Below are positions 45,110 to 57,998 of a stretch of DNA of 64,000 nt, piece after piece. Position numbers and translations under genes: made by a program. This DNA is from Chrysemys picta bellii (lineage: Eukaryota; Chordata; Testudines; Emydidae), in assembly GCF_011386835.1 (NCBI RefSeq), contig NC_088797.1, positions 37,013,583 to 37,077,582 on the forward strand. Reading direction: 5' to 3'. The notes under the pieces are model-generated. The model did not search any database and was not told the DNA's origin. It saw only the letters and a program-made list of their open reading frames with translations. Each line of letters starts with the position of its first letter. Positions within the stretch are counted from its first letter, which is position 1.

Positions 45110-46420
45110 AATTAATGAATTGCATACAATAATATTGCCATGTAAAAGATGACCAAACCCACCTGATGGACCTAATTTCCAAAAAGAGGGCACTCTTCCA
45201 GAAAGACTATCTTTATAAGAATACCTTTCCCAACCAGACTTGGACTTTATGCTGAGTGTTAATACTGTAGTACAGTACCAAATACTTGAGTAACTCCCAC
45301 TGTTTATTAGGCCTTCCATGGAATGAGATATTAAACCAATGGTCTCTTCTACTCATGTGTAATAGCTGATAATTTTGCTGGAAATAAATTTGCAAGGCCC
45401 TCATAATGATTTACAATGATATAATTGCATTGGTTTTCTTACAATACTTACAGGAGTAGTAGCAATAATTGAAACAAAAATAAAACACACTTTATAAGTG
45501 CAAGAAAAGGTATGTAAGCAGTTGGATTTCCCACCCTGCTCTCTGAATATGGTCTACGTTCACTTTGTATAGTTAACAGTTTACCTCCGTCCTATGGTTT
45601 GTCTGTATTGGTATTTCAGATAACACCAAACAATCTCTGGAAAACATATCCTCAACTTTCTCTGAAAGCTGAGCTACTCCTAGAGTTTCCCTGCAGAGAA
45701 CGTGCTCTGTCCCAGACCTTAATTCTTACTAACCAAAGAGCTACTCTCACCTTCCTCATGTCCCAGGTGGAGTAAACAGGCCAGACCTGCTCCAGTCTCT
45801 CAGGAGGAATCAGGTAGCATATCTTTGCAGGGTACCAACTCTTGCTAATAGGGCCATTTGACAAAATTACCTTGTCACCCTGTTATGAGGGATAAGAAGA
45901 TATTCAATATCTGCAGAGATGGTTTACTTTGAAAGTAAGGGAAGAAAATAGCACATCAAAGCATAAGCAATTTAGAGCTAATACCCCGGATTTCCTCTAG
46001 TTTATGTTGTATCCTAACATTTGAGAGTCTGCTAAACAAAGGAGTTTTCACACCAAAGACTCGGGGATCTGAAAGAGATGGCACCGCATCATCTGCCTGT
46101 AGTTAAAGCTTACTATGATGTTCTGTGACTCTATTTCTGTTTATGTTATCTGTAGATTGAAGCGAAGCTTCCAGTGCCAATATAAAAATTAATGGTGAGA
46201 GTGGCATCTCTGGTTAATGTCACAGTGAAATACGAAGGTATCCTATATGAGAATTCATTTACAGTCAGCATACTGGGAATTTATAGAGATGGGTTTGAGC
46301 CAAAACCCCAGATTTAAACCTTTTGCAAGCTTTGGCTAAGTTTGAAATTGTATACAAGCTTTGCAACATTGGCTCATCTCTTAAAATTGATACTATTCTG
46401 AAAGGAAATATTTTTACTAT
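45110..46420 (-). pseudogene. Strongly decayed L1-type reverse transcriptase
   Basis: On the minus strand, starting near 46330, the sequence reads GFGSNPSL.IPSMLTVNEFS, then a stretch aligning with the L1 'GTRQGCPLSPLLF..LEPLA..IR' block (here LTRDATLTINFYIGTGSFAS). This is followed by the active-site ADD, encoded at 46088-46096, in the context QADDAVPSLSDP, and a stretch that fits the 'I..FG.ISGYK.N..KSE' block in length only. Lower coordinates (45319-44945) hold KLGPSGGFGHLLHGN, which could be the distal L1 'GGLGLPN' region. Stops and frame changes are frequent. The family assignment rests on the order and spacing of these blocks and is moderate in strength. The ends are not defined. Confidence 0.45.
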
Positions 46421-47559
46421 TTGGGAGGTCTGTTTGAAGGAGAAATCTGTAAAAGAATATAAATATTTTAGGTGACAAGCAAAGCTTTCAGTTCAAAGGA
46501 ACCTTGGGAATTTGTGGAGATCTGAAATAAATGGACTAGAATTAAAAAGAATTGCATGGCATCCATCCTTTGGAATGTTACAAAAACATCTTAGAAAATG
46601 AAATTGGTAGGATAAGCATCTGTCAGTCTTTAAGCATTATCTTGAGTCAGTGCTGAGGTACCCATGCTGTATTTAGATCTTCAATCAACTCTCTAATAGA
46701 ACTTTGAAGACCATAGATCGGAGTTTAATAAGGCAAACTTAATAGGACTAAACATTTTAGATTCTGCAGACAGATGAGGGGGAAGGTGATTAAAAACTCA
46801 AATTATTCAAATGTGTTCAGATGTCGTTTTAGGCATTACTTTTTAGAAACTGTATCACAGACTTTATTTCAAATACAAATTTATTTCAAAAGTCTATGGA
46901 AATCGTTGAATTACTGTAAAACTTACATTTTTGACTTCATAATTTAAGTATTCAAATGACTATTACTTGGACTGCTATAAACAGTAATGTATGGAGGAAA
47001 AAATAGATGCTACAGCAATTGGTTGACGGCATACAGGATCTGGTTCTGATCTCACTTATACCAATGAAACATGGAGTTCTATTAGGTAAAACTGGAGTCA
47101 GGGGGTCAGTCTTGGGATCATAGTATCTGATCTCAGAATGAATTTGAATGGTGTCAGTTCTTCAGAACTAGAGATGGGTTTAAAAAAACAAATCCCTGGA
47201 TCCAACAAGCCAGAACTTTGCATCTGACTCTGAACTTCATGATGGCCTCTATGGGTGCAAATGAATTGAAACAGAAACATGGATCTTAACATCCTGAGGC
47301 CTTGGAAAGTGGAGATCTAAATCTGGATCTGAACACTGCAACTTGGTTTCGTCTGTAATTAAAATGCGGAGTGTCTGAATTCCAATTCTGCAATTTGTTA
47401 GTGTTTCATCTCAGTACAACTAATGGGGACTACCACAATACCATGCTTCCCATTCAGCTGTTAAATGCCTCTTCACTCTGATTTTATGTGATCTCAATAT
47501 GGTTATTACCTGATCTACAGGAAGCACCTATACATTGTATACAATAACTGTATTTTGCA
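46421..47559. other. AT-rich sequence with no recognised feature
   Basis: It may continue the decayed LINE upstream on the minus strand, but I see no further motif. No gene is recognised. Confidence 0.4.
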
Positions 47560-47695
47560 TTTACAATGCACCTTTCATATGAGACTCTCAAAGCACTTAA
47601 CAAACATATTCTGCCTCCAAAACCCCTTGATAGTAGATGATTAATATTAACCCCCTTTGCAGATGGGGAAACTGAAGCACAGAGAGCATAAGGAA
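47560..47695 (+). mobile_element. MIR/CORE-type SINE 3' part
   Basis: The sequence 'CTCAAAGCACTTAACAAACA' and, further on, 'TTTGCAGATGGGGAAACTGA' with 'AGCACAGAGAG' follows the conserved 3' half of amniote MIR-like SINEs. It is an old, truncated copy without a tRNA head. Confidence 0.6.
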
Positions 47696-50600
47696 AAAAA
47701 CGTGTCTATACAGCTGGAACTATTGGAGCAGGGGGAAGCCAAAGTGGGGCAAGTACTTTGGGTGGTGGTGGTTGGTTTTTGTTTTTCTTTTTCTGCCAGA
47801 AGTGTCAGCAGAAGCTGTTTATGGGTAAGCAGTGTGCAAAATTCTCTGCACTGGGCAGAACAAAGTCCAAAGCCTCATGTATGCCTGCTCCCTCACTCTC
47901 AAGAATAAGATATTGGCAGGGTGGAGAATGGATTTGTCTGAGAAGACATGGAGTTAATGAGCACAAACCTCTGCATGCAAAGGGGGCACTTAGCACACAT
48001 GTCCTTCTTTGGTGTCCCTCTTTGGCCTTGCCTTTGCTTCTAGATTGGAGAAATTTGGTGGCCATGTAGCAGTGCTCTCATCGATACAGGGTCAGGCTCC
48101 CTATACTGGCCATTACTTTTTACCATGCAATTCTCTCTCTCTTTTATGCGTCACAAGTCAATATCTAGATTGTTCAGCCACTTGACTGCTGCGTCATCAA
48201 CAGCTGCAAGGTGTTGCAGTCCACCCTCCAATCTTCTAGTTGTGCACTTCTCCACCACATGTTTGGCCATCTGCATTGTTGCCCCGCAGTCAGACTATAA
48301 GGATTGGGCTTGCAAATGATATGTGCAACACTCCATGCTTGCGCTATGAAGCATGAAGCCCACCTCCTCTAATAAATCCATGTTTTACTTGTAAAAAATA
48401 ATATTTTATGAAATGTTTCTCCTGCTTTTTGATGTGTCCCTTTTAATAACCATTTTCTCCAGGAATGTGCTCTTCCCCCCCCCCCCTTCAATCTCTCCTC
48501 CCTCTTTTCCATTTTAAGTTGTTTGTGAAGTTGCTATCAATTAACATCTATTCCATGATTGAAAGATATCCTCCCACAGCACTTGATTATTCTTCAAATA
48601 CATGCATGGAGGTTGTTTGATGAATGTTTTTATTTCTTTCCCAAGGGTCAAGTTCTTTTGGGAGTTCAATTGCCATCCTTAATCAGGAAAAACTCACTCA
48701 CCTTGGCCTTGAAGTTGCTGACACAATTGTTGGCAGCAGGGATCAGAGCGACTCGACCTTCATCTTTAAAGGATTAGTGCCTGACTCCTTTCTTTCTGAA
48801 GAAAGACTGTGTGGCATTTTTCTGCTTAACTACTCCTTTTGATCTTATAAGAGGATGACCTCATAGGACTCTCTTTAAACACAGGGAGCCTTTAAAAAAA
48901 GGCAATTCTTTTGTGACACTCAGGAGAATGCTGTGAGCAAAAGAAATGAAGGCCAGGGATGACTTATATTTTAACTAATGATAAATAGTCTATATGTTTT
49001 ATTTTTTAGAATAAATTGGAGGAAGAATATCTCTTTAGCAGGCACATCTTCTCCATGTAGATGCTGCAGGAGATATGAAATATTGGGTTGACTTTTCATT
49101 ATTTTTATCTAGTTTCCAGAATGCTGTTTTCAGGAAATTTGATTTGCTTGTTTCGTCATGCAATACTTACTGCACTAAACCTTGTTTAATGCTTCCCTAG
49201 ACAAATACTAAATATTGAGGAGCACTGCTGTGCATCATTTATAGATTGTTCATATTTTTCTTTGGCTGTGGCATTTTGTGTTGCCTTGTACCTTTTACTT
49301 AGCTGTGATTTTACTAGGTTAAATGTACTGATCCATAGTAGTAGTAGTAATTATTATTAATAAAGAGCTATGAAATGCAAAATGTTTGGTTTTTATTGTG
49401 ATATAAGACTTAATTTTGAACATGTGGCCATAACTAATTTATATTACTGATTTCAGGAACTTTTTCTTTTAATTCAAATGTCAACTCACATGCAGTAAGT
49501 TAAATTATCAGATTTACAAAGCATTATGGTGCAATTTATTTATAGCGGCTGGGCCTTGAGAGAGTTTAAAGGTATTATGTTCATTTATTTACATATGCAT
49601 CCCATTCTCCTCCTCACATCTGTAAATACTGTTGTAATATAAATAGCAATAAAACAGCTTGACTGGTGCAGAGTAATTCAAACATTTGAAATTTTATATT
49701 TCTGCAGGAATTTTAACCCTTAACCTCCATTATCTTTGCTTCTGTTGTTCCACATGACAAGGCAAAGACATAAAGTCATAAATTAGCACCTTTTTCTTGT
49801 TTTGTTTTGTTCTTTGCAACAAAATTTCTCTTTGTTGCAATAATTCATCATAATCTTCTTGATGTATACATAAGTTTGGGACTATTCCCCTTTATTTTCT
49901 GGGAATCAGAGTTGACAGTTGTACTTCTTCAAATTTCATTCAAACTTATGGAAAGTTTCAAACATACCTATTAGTACCTACCTTTCCCTAAAAAGCCCCT
50001 TTCTAGACACTTGGTGTTTTGACTTTGTGTTTTTCCTTGTGTCGTAGGTCTATAAATACTCTGCACCAGTTTTGCTGTCCAGCTCCATTGTACCATACCC
50101 AGCTAACTGTCCCTGCCACACACTCAGAGTACAGGTAAGAGTAGATATGGTCCTCCCACCTACTATTGTTAAAGAGAGATCTGGTTTTATAATCTTATAT
50201 GATAAAATTATTCTCAGTTTGATATAAAGCATCACACAGCATTAGATAAAATCAAAATAGATTTTATATTGAATAAATTTTAAATCCAGTAGGACAGTCC
50301 TGCATCTGTTAATTTCTCTCAAGCACTGCTGAATGAGAGAGAGTAAAGTTATCTTTATAAATCATAGGCAGCAAGTCTCCCTAGATTCCCTGTGAGAAGG
50401 AAAAACAAACATTTCTAGGGTTGTTCTCACAAGACAAATGTATTAAATCATTTAATTCTCCCTTTAACCCCTAATTTACAATAAGAAGCACTGTTCAGAA
50501 AAATGTGAACCTCTTTGCCCCAGAATACTTTGTTACTGTGTGTAAAATAAGCCCATGTCTGGCTCTCCGGGGAGTAAGGGCCTGATCCTGCAAGATTCCT

Positions 50601-51555
50601 TTTTAACTCTGAATTAGAGGGCATTCAGAACCTCATAGGAAGCACTTGGCAGGATCATGCCCTGCATGGATTGAACAATACCCTACAGTACAGCTAACTG
50701 TTCCAGTTAGTTAGATGTAGTGCATGTGGATTTTGAAATTCTGTTTAAGTGTAGACAGCAAATATTTATACACCCCCAGCAGAACACTCCAGTGACCTTT
50801 ATAGAAAAACAATAGGGCAAGTTATCCAAGATATTTAAACATATGGACACTATTAAGAAATTGTGCATGCTGTGGATAGCTTGTCTTTTATTTAACTTCT
50901 ACTATCAAATTAGCTAGTGATAATTGCCAGCTCATGAATAATACTTGTACCAAAATATTAGAAGTATGTGCTGAAAAACCCTCTACTCACCTTGTATTGG
51001 TAATAAGGAAAGAAGAAAACCAGCAATGAATCCTAAATCTGTAAATGCACAAACATATTTTGTTATTTTCTCTGTTTCACATGCTAGTTATCCCTGTTCA
51101 TGCATGTGTTGGATGCTTTCCATCTTTCAAATTTTCAGTCTCCATCCATCTCTCCTTGTGTTGGCTTCTTTTCATCAGCAGTACCCTCACTCCATGTTTG
51201 GCAGTGGCAAATCTGTAATCCAGTTGTAAACAATGACTGTGCACCTCATCCTGTGCTGACAAGTGTCCTGACAATGTGCAGGTTTCCACCTCTCATTTCT
51301 TCATGAATTTTTAATTTTCCTTTGTGTTAAATGAATAGATTGAAGGCCACAGAGGTTTTAGTTTCTTGACCATGTTTGGAAAACTTTCTGGAAGTGGGTT
51401 ATTTACTAGCAACAGTAGTATTGGTGCTATTGCCATTTCTGTTGTTGTTTCTAATTAATATATACCCACATGTCATTGTGTATCTAAAGTCCCTTAGATC
51501 TGTAGCTTAACCTCATTAATGTTTTTGGTTTTAAAATACACATTTTTATACGGAG
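47696..51555. other. AT-rich sequence with no recognised gene
   Basis: 47750-48360 is less AT-rich and could be an old LINE or other repeat. I could not assign it, and its frames (47657-47908, 47758-48069) show no motif. A 12-C run lies at 48475-48486. 50575-50665 is a degraded 'GCCTGATCCTGCAAG' type repeat. Confidence 0.45.
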
Positions 51556-51712
51556 GCAGTGTTGCCTATTGTATAGAGCACTGCACTGGCTTCTATTCCC
51601 ATGTCTGCCTCAGGGCTACTGGGCAATCTTAAATTACTTCATCACCTGTGCCTCGGTTTCCCCATCGGGAAAATGAGGATAATGACACTGTCCTTCTACT
51701 GATGAAAAGGAC
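51556..51712 (+). mobile_element. MIR-type SINE with tRNA-like head
   Basis: A degraded box A (TTGCCTATTGTATAGAGCAC) and box B (CTTCTATTCCC) are followed by 'TGTGCCTCGGTTTCCCCATC' and 'GAAAATGAGGATAATGACAC', the order known from MIR elements. The end is near 'CTACTGATGAAAAGG'. Plus orientation. Confidence 0.7.
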
Positions 51713-54125
51713 TGGGTGGGATTTTTATTACACATTTTCTGATGTATTTTTTCTACTAAAATATTTTGATCACCTGTATTAAACATAATTGATATGATTA
51801 GAATATTTTTTTATTTCAATCATTTTTTTAATACTGGAAAACCATATACAATTAATTTTTAGTTTATTAATATTGTATAGCAAGGTACAGAAAATGTAGG
51901 TTATTTCATACGGCTCTAAAGCAATCTTATAACATGTACATTTTAGAACTGTGGGGGATGGGATATTTGAAACCACTCGCTGTTGACCTAGTACTGTTTC
52001 CATCGAAGTCAAGGGGTCAGACTCTCAACTTGTGTAAATTGTCATAGCTCAGCTGAAGTCAAGAAGTTCTAACAATTTACACCAATTGATGATCTGGCCC
52101 AAGGAGTTTTACCATTGGCTTATCGGAAACAGAGTTAGGCCAACTCTGAGTCCTTTAGAATACCCCACCCTAGAACATTAAGGGCAAGGTTGACTCTTAA
52201 TATGCAGAGGAGTTACTTCATGTAAGCCCAGCCCCCTGCATGGTGGATTATGGTTCCAGGCACAGGAAGAATGCAAGCTCTGTAGGGCTGCAACTCTCTC
52301 CTCTCCCTCGATTCTGCTGTGAGAAAGTAGGTAGGGTGGGGTGGAGAGTAAATGGAGCTTTGCCTACCCCCTCAGCACACTACACCCAGCCAGCCCCATT
52401 GGCTAAAGTTGGGAGTGTGCTGTACCCTATCTGTAGCAAAGCAGTCCTTCCCCAGGAGGGAGCCAAGGGGACTATGAGTCACAATTCCTTCCCAGGGTTC
52501 TTCCTTGGCAGAGGGAACTCTGTGCCACCCCACACTCAGGGCTAGTAGCAGTGTCTCAATTGATTCCAAGTAGAACTGGGCAAAATGTTTGGACCAACTG
52601 CCTTTTGCTGAAAAATGCAGTTTTGGGTTGACTGAAATGCAAATTCGGCTTGAATTCAGTGAATAGTTTCAAATGAGAAAAGTGAGGGGGGGGACTGAAA
52701 AAATTGCAACATTTTATTTCAGTATTCTTAAAACAAACTGTTGTGACTTTTCATTTCAAAATGACGTATAATTTTCAAATTTAGCTAGATTTTTTGCTAA
52801 GGTTTAAAAAACACCCAAAAACAAAAAGAAAAAAAATTGTTTTATATCAAATGAAATATTTTATTTGTCCTCAATTGCTCCCTACCCACCCACCCAATTC
52901 AGCAAGAAAAAACTGAACATTTTCTGTTTCTGGTCAACATGAAACAATTTTTTTCAGATTTTTCGGTTCGAGCCCTGAACTGAAAAATCAACTAGTAGCT
53001 TACCTCTAAGTCCAAAGTTATCTGAGACTTGAATTAAGGGCCAGATTCTGATATCCCTTCATTGACAGTAAGGATATCAGAGTCTGGCCTCAAGTAATCA
53101 GTTGTTGTAGATGTTGCTTCCTGATGTATGAAATTATAATGTAATAGCCATATAAATACAGTTTATTCAATAAGTAGTATGCAAACTACAGCCCTGATCT
53201 TGTAAGTACTCTCTACATGGAACTCCCATTGATGATAGTGGAAACTGAGCCTATAGAACATTTACAAATTGGGCCCTACATTTGCATATATTTTAATAAC
53301 ATTTAATGTAGCCTTAAATCTTTCAATTTTTGTTAATAATACAAACCACTGGAAAGAAAACAAAAACCAAGAATGGATGGTTAATTCTAATTTTAGGTTT
53401 TCAGCTTTATTTAGAAAATACACAAAGGGATTGATTTTGTAGCCCAGAATTAAAAGTGAAATTTGCTCTGAAAAAGAAACAATTAATGAGTGCACTACAG
53501 TGAAATCTGGAGCATCTCTGATTTGCTGTTAGCGAATTGCTGGATCATTTATTCACCCCAGCAGTTCTATTTCTAGCCAAGATGAACCTTGGCATCTGTT
53601 TTGAATTGTTAATAAGGAAATAATGCATTTTTAATAACTGTAACTATTGCAGTAATTCCTTGCTTGCTCATTTTTACATTGTTCGATGTACACTAGAATA
53701 ATACAAGATGTTTCTTACATTTTTGTAATATAAAAAAGAGAAATCAAAGTAAGCTAATACATGATGCCAACTCCAGCTCGTTGCTTGTTCCTTTGTGTTC
53801 AAATTAGCCCCTACACCTTGCATCTTTGTCCTTTTTTCATTCATACTAAGAAACAGATTGTAAACAGAATACAATTTGAATAGTTAACAAACTGCTGTTC
53901 AATAGTAGCAACAATCATTTGATTTCGCAGAGAATAGGGGAGAGGTTTAAAACCAGATGCACCCTATAGTTAAGAGGGTACACTTTCCATAGAAGCCTGC
54001 CCCATAGCCATCAGTGGATTATGTAAATTTGAGTGTAAATGACAAAGTAATGTATTTTATGGAATAGCTAAGAACTACATTATTATTTATCCTTATTTAG
54101 CTAAGTAGCGTTATCATTTACCCAC
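51713..54125. other. AT-rich sequence with short palindromic repeats
   Basis: No gene is recognised. 52010-52103 repeats 'TGTGTAAATTGTCATAGCTC' and its near inverse 'GAACAATTTACACC'-type sequence. 53040-53096 folds back (CAGATTCTGATATCC and GGATATCAGAGTCTG). 52560-52990 contains A/T-rich 'TGAAAAA'-type sequence without clear structure. Confidence 0.45.
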
Positions 54126-54320
54126 TAAACCCTGGTTTGCACTACAAATGTGTGTCGGTATAGCGTCGTCACTCGGGTGTGGAAAACCTAGACCCTTGAG
54201 TGACGCAGTTATATTGACCTAACCCCGGTGTAGGCAGTGCTGTGTCGATGGGAGGGCTTCTCCCGTTGACATAGCTACCACCTCCTGGGGAGGTGAAGTA
54301 CCTACGCTGGCGGGTGAGAA
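54126..54320 (+). mobile_element. Partial 'CTACACT'-family MITE
   Basis: It contains 'GTCACTCGGGTGTGGAAAAC' and its inverse 'CCCTTGAGTGACGC', plus 'GTGTCGATGGGAGGGCTTCT' and 'CCGTTGACATAGCTACCACC'. These correspond to the minus-strand reading of 4711-4858 and to parts of 4860-5145. The ends are degraded. It is non-coding. Confidence 0.6.
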
Positions 54321-54723
54321 TGGCAGACAAAATAAATCACAGAAGGTCTAAAATAATGCAGCCTACCCCTTGTTTGAAGGGGAATACGCTTCTCCCAGCA
54401 TTACAAGTCAAATTTCAAATTCAGCCCTGCTGTAAGCAGGCTTCAATTAGGAACTGAGCCAGAGCTAAATGTGGTCACCAGTTGTAATAGACATTGATTT
54501 TGTACAGCCACTGGCTGCAAAATTGCTCCATGTTATTTTGCCATTCAACTTACATGACTGTTTGCACAGTCACTGAATTCGATCCTTAAATGGCTGCCTT
54601 CGCAAGCTGTGGATTCAGCCTGCCACTCTACTCATGTAAAAGGAGGGACTTCCAGGTCTGTTGAATGTAATTACTTAATGCACATGTTATTGCTCAGGGT
54701 GCTCAAGCTTCTGTACATATGAT

Positions 54724-56549
54724 TAAGGCAAAGATTTAATCACGGGTATTTTTAGTAAAAGTCATGGACTCGTCACGGGCAAAAAACCAAAATATCACGG
54801 CCCGTGACCTGCCCATGACTTATACCATAAATACCCCTGATTGAATCTTGGGGGGAGGGGGTACTGTAAGGGAGTATGCTGGGGGGGAGAGAGCCCATGG
54901 CACCAGCTGTGGGGGGGGAGACCTGGGGGGCCTGCTGCCACTCCAGCCATGGTGGGGGGGGAACCCCAAGGGCCCACTACCACTCCAGCTGCAGGAGGAG
55001 AAAGCGCTGAGAGCCTGCTGCCACTGCAGCCACCACTGGGGAGGAGCCCTGGGGCCAGCCACTGCTCCGGTTGCCCTGGGATTGCTGCCAGGAGCCCCTG
55101 AGCGGTGGCTCCTCCCGACGCCCCCAGGACTGCTGCTCAGGTGGTCCCTGGGACCAGCCGTGTGACGGGTTGGATCACAGAAACCCCCTTGGGAGCTGCC
55201 ACCTGATGTGCAAAGACTACCCCTGCTCCTGTTTTCCCTGCCAGCTCAGGACTCCAGCACCTTGTCTTGCTGAGCCAGACACTCCCATCTGCTCCAACAC
55301 AGACCCAGGGTCTGAATCACTTGCCCCAAAGCTGCAAGTTTACCTGAAAACAGCTCACAGAAGTGTGCTTGTCTTTAGCACTCAGATGTCCAACTCCCAA
55401 TGGGGTCTAAACTCAAATAAATCCGTTTTACCCTGCATAAAGCTTATGCAGGGTAAACTCATAAATTGTTCGCCCTCTACAACACTGATAGAGAGATATG
55501 CACAGTTGTTTGCTCCCCCCAGGTATTAATACATACTCTGAGTAAATTACTAAATAAAAAGTGATTTTATTAAATACAGAAAATAGGATTTAAGTGGTTT
55601 CAAGTGGTAACAGGCAGAACAAAGTAAGTCACCAAGCAAAATAAAATAAAATGCGCAAATCTAATGTCTAATCAAACTAAATACAGATAATCTCACCCTC
55701 AGAGATGCTTCAGTAAGTTTTTCTCAGACTGGACACCTTCCAGGCCTGGGCACAATTCTTTCCCCTGATACAGCTCTTGTTCCAGCTCAGGTGGTAGCTA
55801 GGTGATTCTTCATGATGGCTCCTCTCCCACTCTGTTCTCTTCCACCCCTTTATATATCTTTTGCATAAGGCGGGAACCCTTTGTCCCTCTGGGTTTCCAC
55901 CCCCCCCACTGGAAAAGCACCAGGTTAAAGATGGATTCCAGTTCAGGTGACATGATCATATGTCACTGCAAGACTTCATTACCCACTTGCCAGCACACAC
56001 ATATACAGGAAGACTAACAGGTAAACACAGCCATCTGCAGACAATGGTCCTTGTTAATGGGAGTCATCAAGATTCCAAACCATCATTAATGGCCCACACT
56101 TTACATAATTACAACAGGCCCTCAGAGTTATATTTTATATTTCTAGTTTTAGATACAAGAGTGGTACATTTCTACAAATAGGATGATCTCACACAGTAGA
56201 TTATAAGCTTTGTAATAATACCTTACAAGAGACCTTTTGCATGAAGCATATCCCAGTTACATTATATTCACTTATTATCATGATTTTATAAAACCATATA
56301 GACTGCACAACATCACAAGCCGCATCGGCCACTGCCTGGGGTCACCAGAGCAGCGGCTGGTGCAACTGGCTGTGGGGCCGTCCGAGCGGCTGGCTGCAGA
56401 ATCGCTCCAGCAACAGTCAGTGTGGCTGTCCCCAGGGCCATTTGAGCAGGTGGTCCTGGGGTCAGCCACACCAGCTGCTGCAGAAGTCACCGAAGAAGAT
56501 CGCAGGAATCCATGACTTCTGCGACCTCCGTGACAAACACAGAGCCTTA
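54724..56549. mobile_element. hAT-type element split by a solo LTR
   Basis: The outer element begins TAAGGCAAAG and ends GAGCCTTA. TCACGG follows at the same distance inside both ends. CATATGAT (54716-54723) and CATATCAA (56550-56557) match at 6 of 8, fitting an aged 8-bp duplication. Near the left end a fold-back pair, AAGTCATGG...GTCACGGGC and GCCCGTGACC...CATGACTT, lies at about 54761-54820. The interior is GC-rich with runs of G. The element is interrupted by the LTR at 55161-56317. Without it the outer element would be about 664 bp. Pro/Gly-rich frames on both strands are composition artefacts. Confidence 0.75.
55161..56317 (-). mobile_element. Solo LTR with perfect 5-bp TSD, inside a hAT
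   Basis: This 1157-bp LTR starts TGTGACGGG and ends CAACATCACA, with exact AGCCG on each side (55156-55160 and 56318-56322). On the minus strand a TATATAAAG box (about 55849-55857) lies upstream of AATAAAATCAC (about 55563-55573), a plausible TATA and poly-A signal order, so I read the LTR as minus-oriented. No internal retroviral sequence remains. The duplication length fits ERV-L-like or Gypsy-type elements. Plus-strand frames here (55071-55529, 55802-56181) have no gene-like motif. Confidence 0.88.
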
Positions 56550-56557
56550 CATATCAA

Positions 56558-57761
56558 TACTGAAGCTGTGATGGTTCAGTGTAAATTGGAGGATAACCAG
56601 GAGAGAAAGAGTGTGTGTGTGAAAAATATACCTGTATATACATATTTGTACTATATGTGCATATGTGTGTATATAAGCATGTACATATTACTACAACTGG
56701 ACAGATTTGTTTAACATTAATGCTTGAAAGACATTGAAATAACTGTTTGAAAGACTGAATTCCATTTGATCTGATCTGTTTCTTCATATGAATACTATTT
56801 CTTTGCTTTGTTGTGCATGAAATAACAGTTCCCAACCATACTCCTCCATCTACCCTCTTCAGCTTTCATTACTGATATTTTCAAACCAGATGCCCTGTCA
56901 TGTCCAAAGATGATTTCTAAAATCTTGAAACTGGAGATTTCCTTTTCTTTTCTTTTTTTTCCCCAGTGATGCCTGTGAAAACAAAAAGATATTGCAAAGG
57001 ATGTTATAGTACCAAAGAAACCCCATGATTTTCTTGCACTCTCTGCCTGCATAATGTTTAATCAGCACCTCTGTGAGGTAAAATTATTCTTCTGACAATT
57101 CCGTACTTATTCTGAAATTCAATACAGAATTTTTCAGTTTTAACCAGCAATGTTGGCTAATGTGTAACAAACCACTACATCAAAAATAGCAGAAGGATTG
57201 ATCATGCTCATCCTTTTTGCCTGTGCCAGAAGTAATCAGTGTAGCCTAATATTACAGTAATGGTTAACAAGGAAATCCACCATCCAATAATGAACCAAAT
57301 GCCTAGCTGTTAGCTGTTGATGTATAAGTGGCAGTTTTCCTTTTCACAATCAGTTTCCCAAAGAGTTCTGTGAAATATTTGCACAGTCAGCACAATCAGG
57401 GAAAAATCCATTTTTGTTAGATTCCTGCAAATGAAACATTACTCATTTTTTCAGGTTAAAATACCTTTCCCATCCTCAGATTCATTCCCTCATTCAACAG
57501 AAGCACAATGTATCCTAGTCTCTGAGAAAATACACCAAACTCCTCTGTAAAATCTCACATAAAAATGTCTTTTGGTCCTAGAATGCCCTGTCTTTCTGGG
57601 AGACCCCCAACACCACAATCTACTAGTGAGGGTGTCCTGATGTGGTTTTCCAGCCAAAGCTCTATCGCAGATACAGATGTGTCCAATGAGCTACATTTCA
57701 CAGAAGACATTGAGTGGCTAAAATGACAGCTTATTAAGGCTTCACAAAACACCAGGAGTTG
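56558..57761. other. AT-rich sequence with a GT-rich patch
   Basis: The patch at about 56610-56690 is rich in GT and TATGTG phrases. No gene or repeat can be named. Confidence 0.5.
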
Positions 57762-57769
57762 TTGGGAAG

Positions 57770-57990
57770 CAGGGCCGGCTTCAGGGTTTTGGCCGCCCCA
57801 AGCAGCCAAACAAAAATAAAAAAAAAGCCGCGATCGCAATCTGCGGCGGCAATTCAGCGGAAGGTCCTTCGCTCCGAGCGGGAGTGAGGGACCATCCGCC
57901 GAATTGCTGCCAAAGCTGGACGCGCCGCCCCTCTTGGAAGTGGCCGCCCCAAGCACCTGCTTGGTAAGCTGGTGCCTGGAGCCGGCCCTG
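57770..57990. mobile_element. hAT-type MITE with perfect 8-bp TSD
   Basis: It begins CAGGGCCGGCTTCAGGG and ends CTGGAGCCGGCCCTG. It is flanked by exact TTGGGAAG on both sides (57762-57769 and 57991-57998). It is 221 bp, GC-rich, with an A-rich run (57812-57826) near the left end, and the same family as 23397-23677. Frames on the minus strand are composition artefacts. Confidence 0.92.
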
Positions 57991-57998
57991 TTGGGAAG

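Noticed and set aside
47696..48360. A gene or LINE in the less AT-rich stretch
   Set aside because: Frames are short and lack motifs. No family could be assigned by eye.
54795..55529. Gly/Pro-rich frames up to 152 codons
   Set aside because: They span the junction between the hAT element and the LTR, so they cannot be one ancestral gene.
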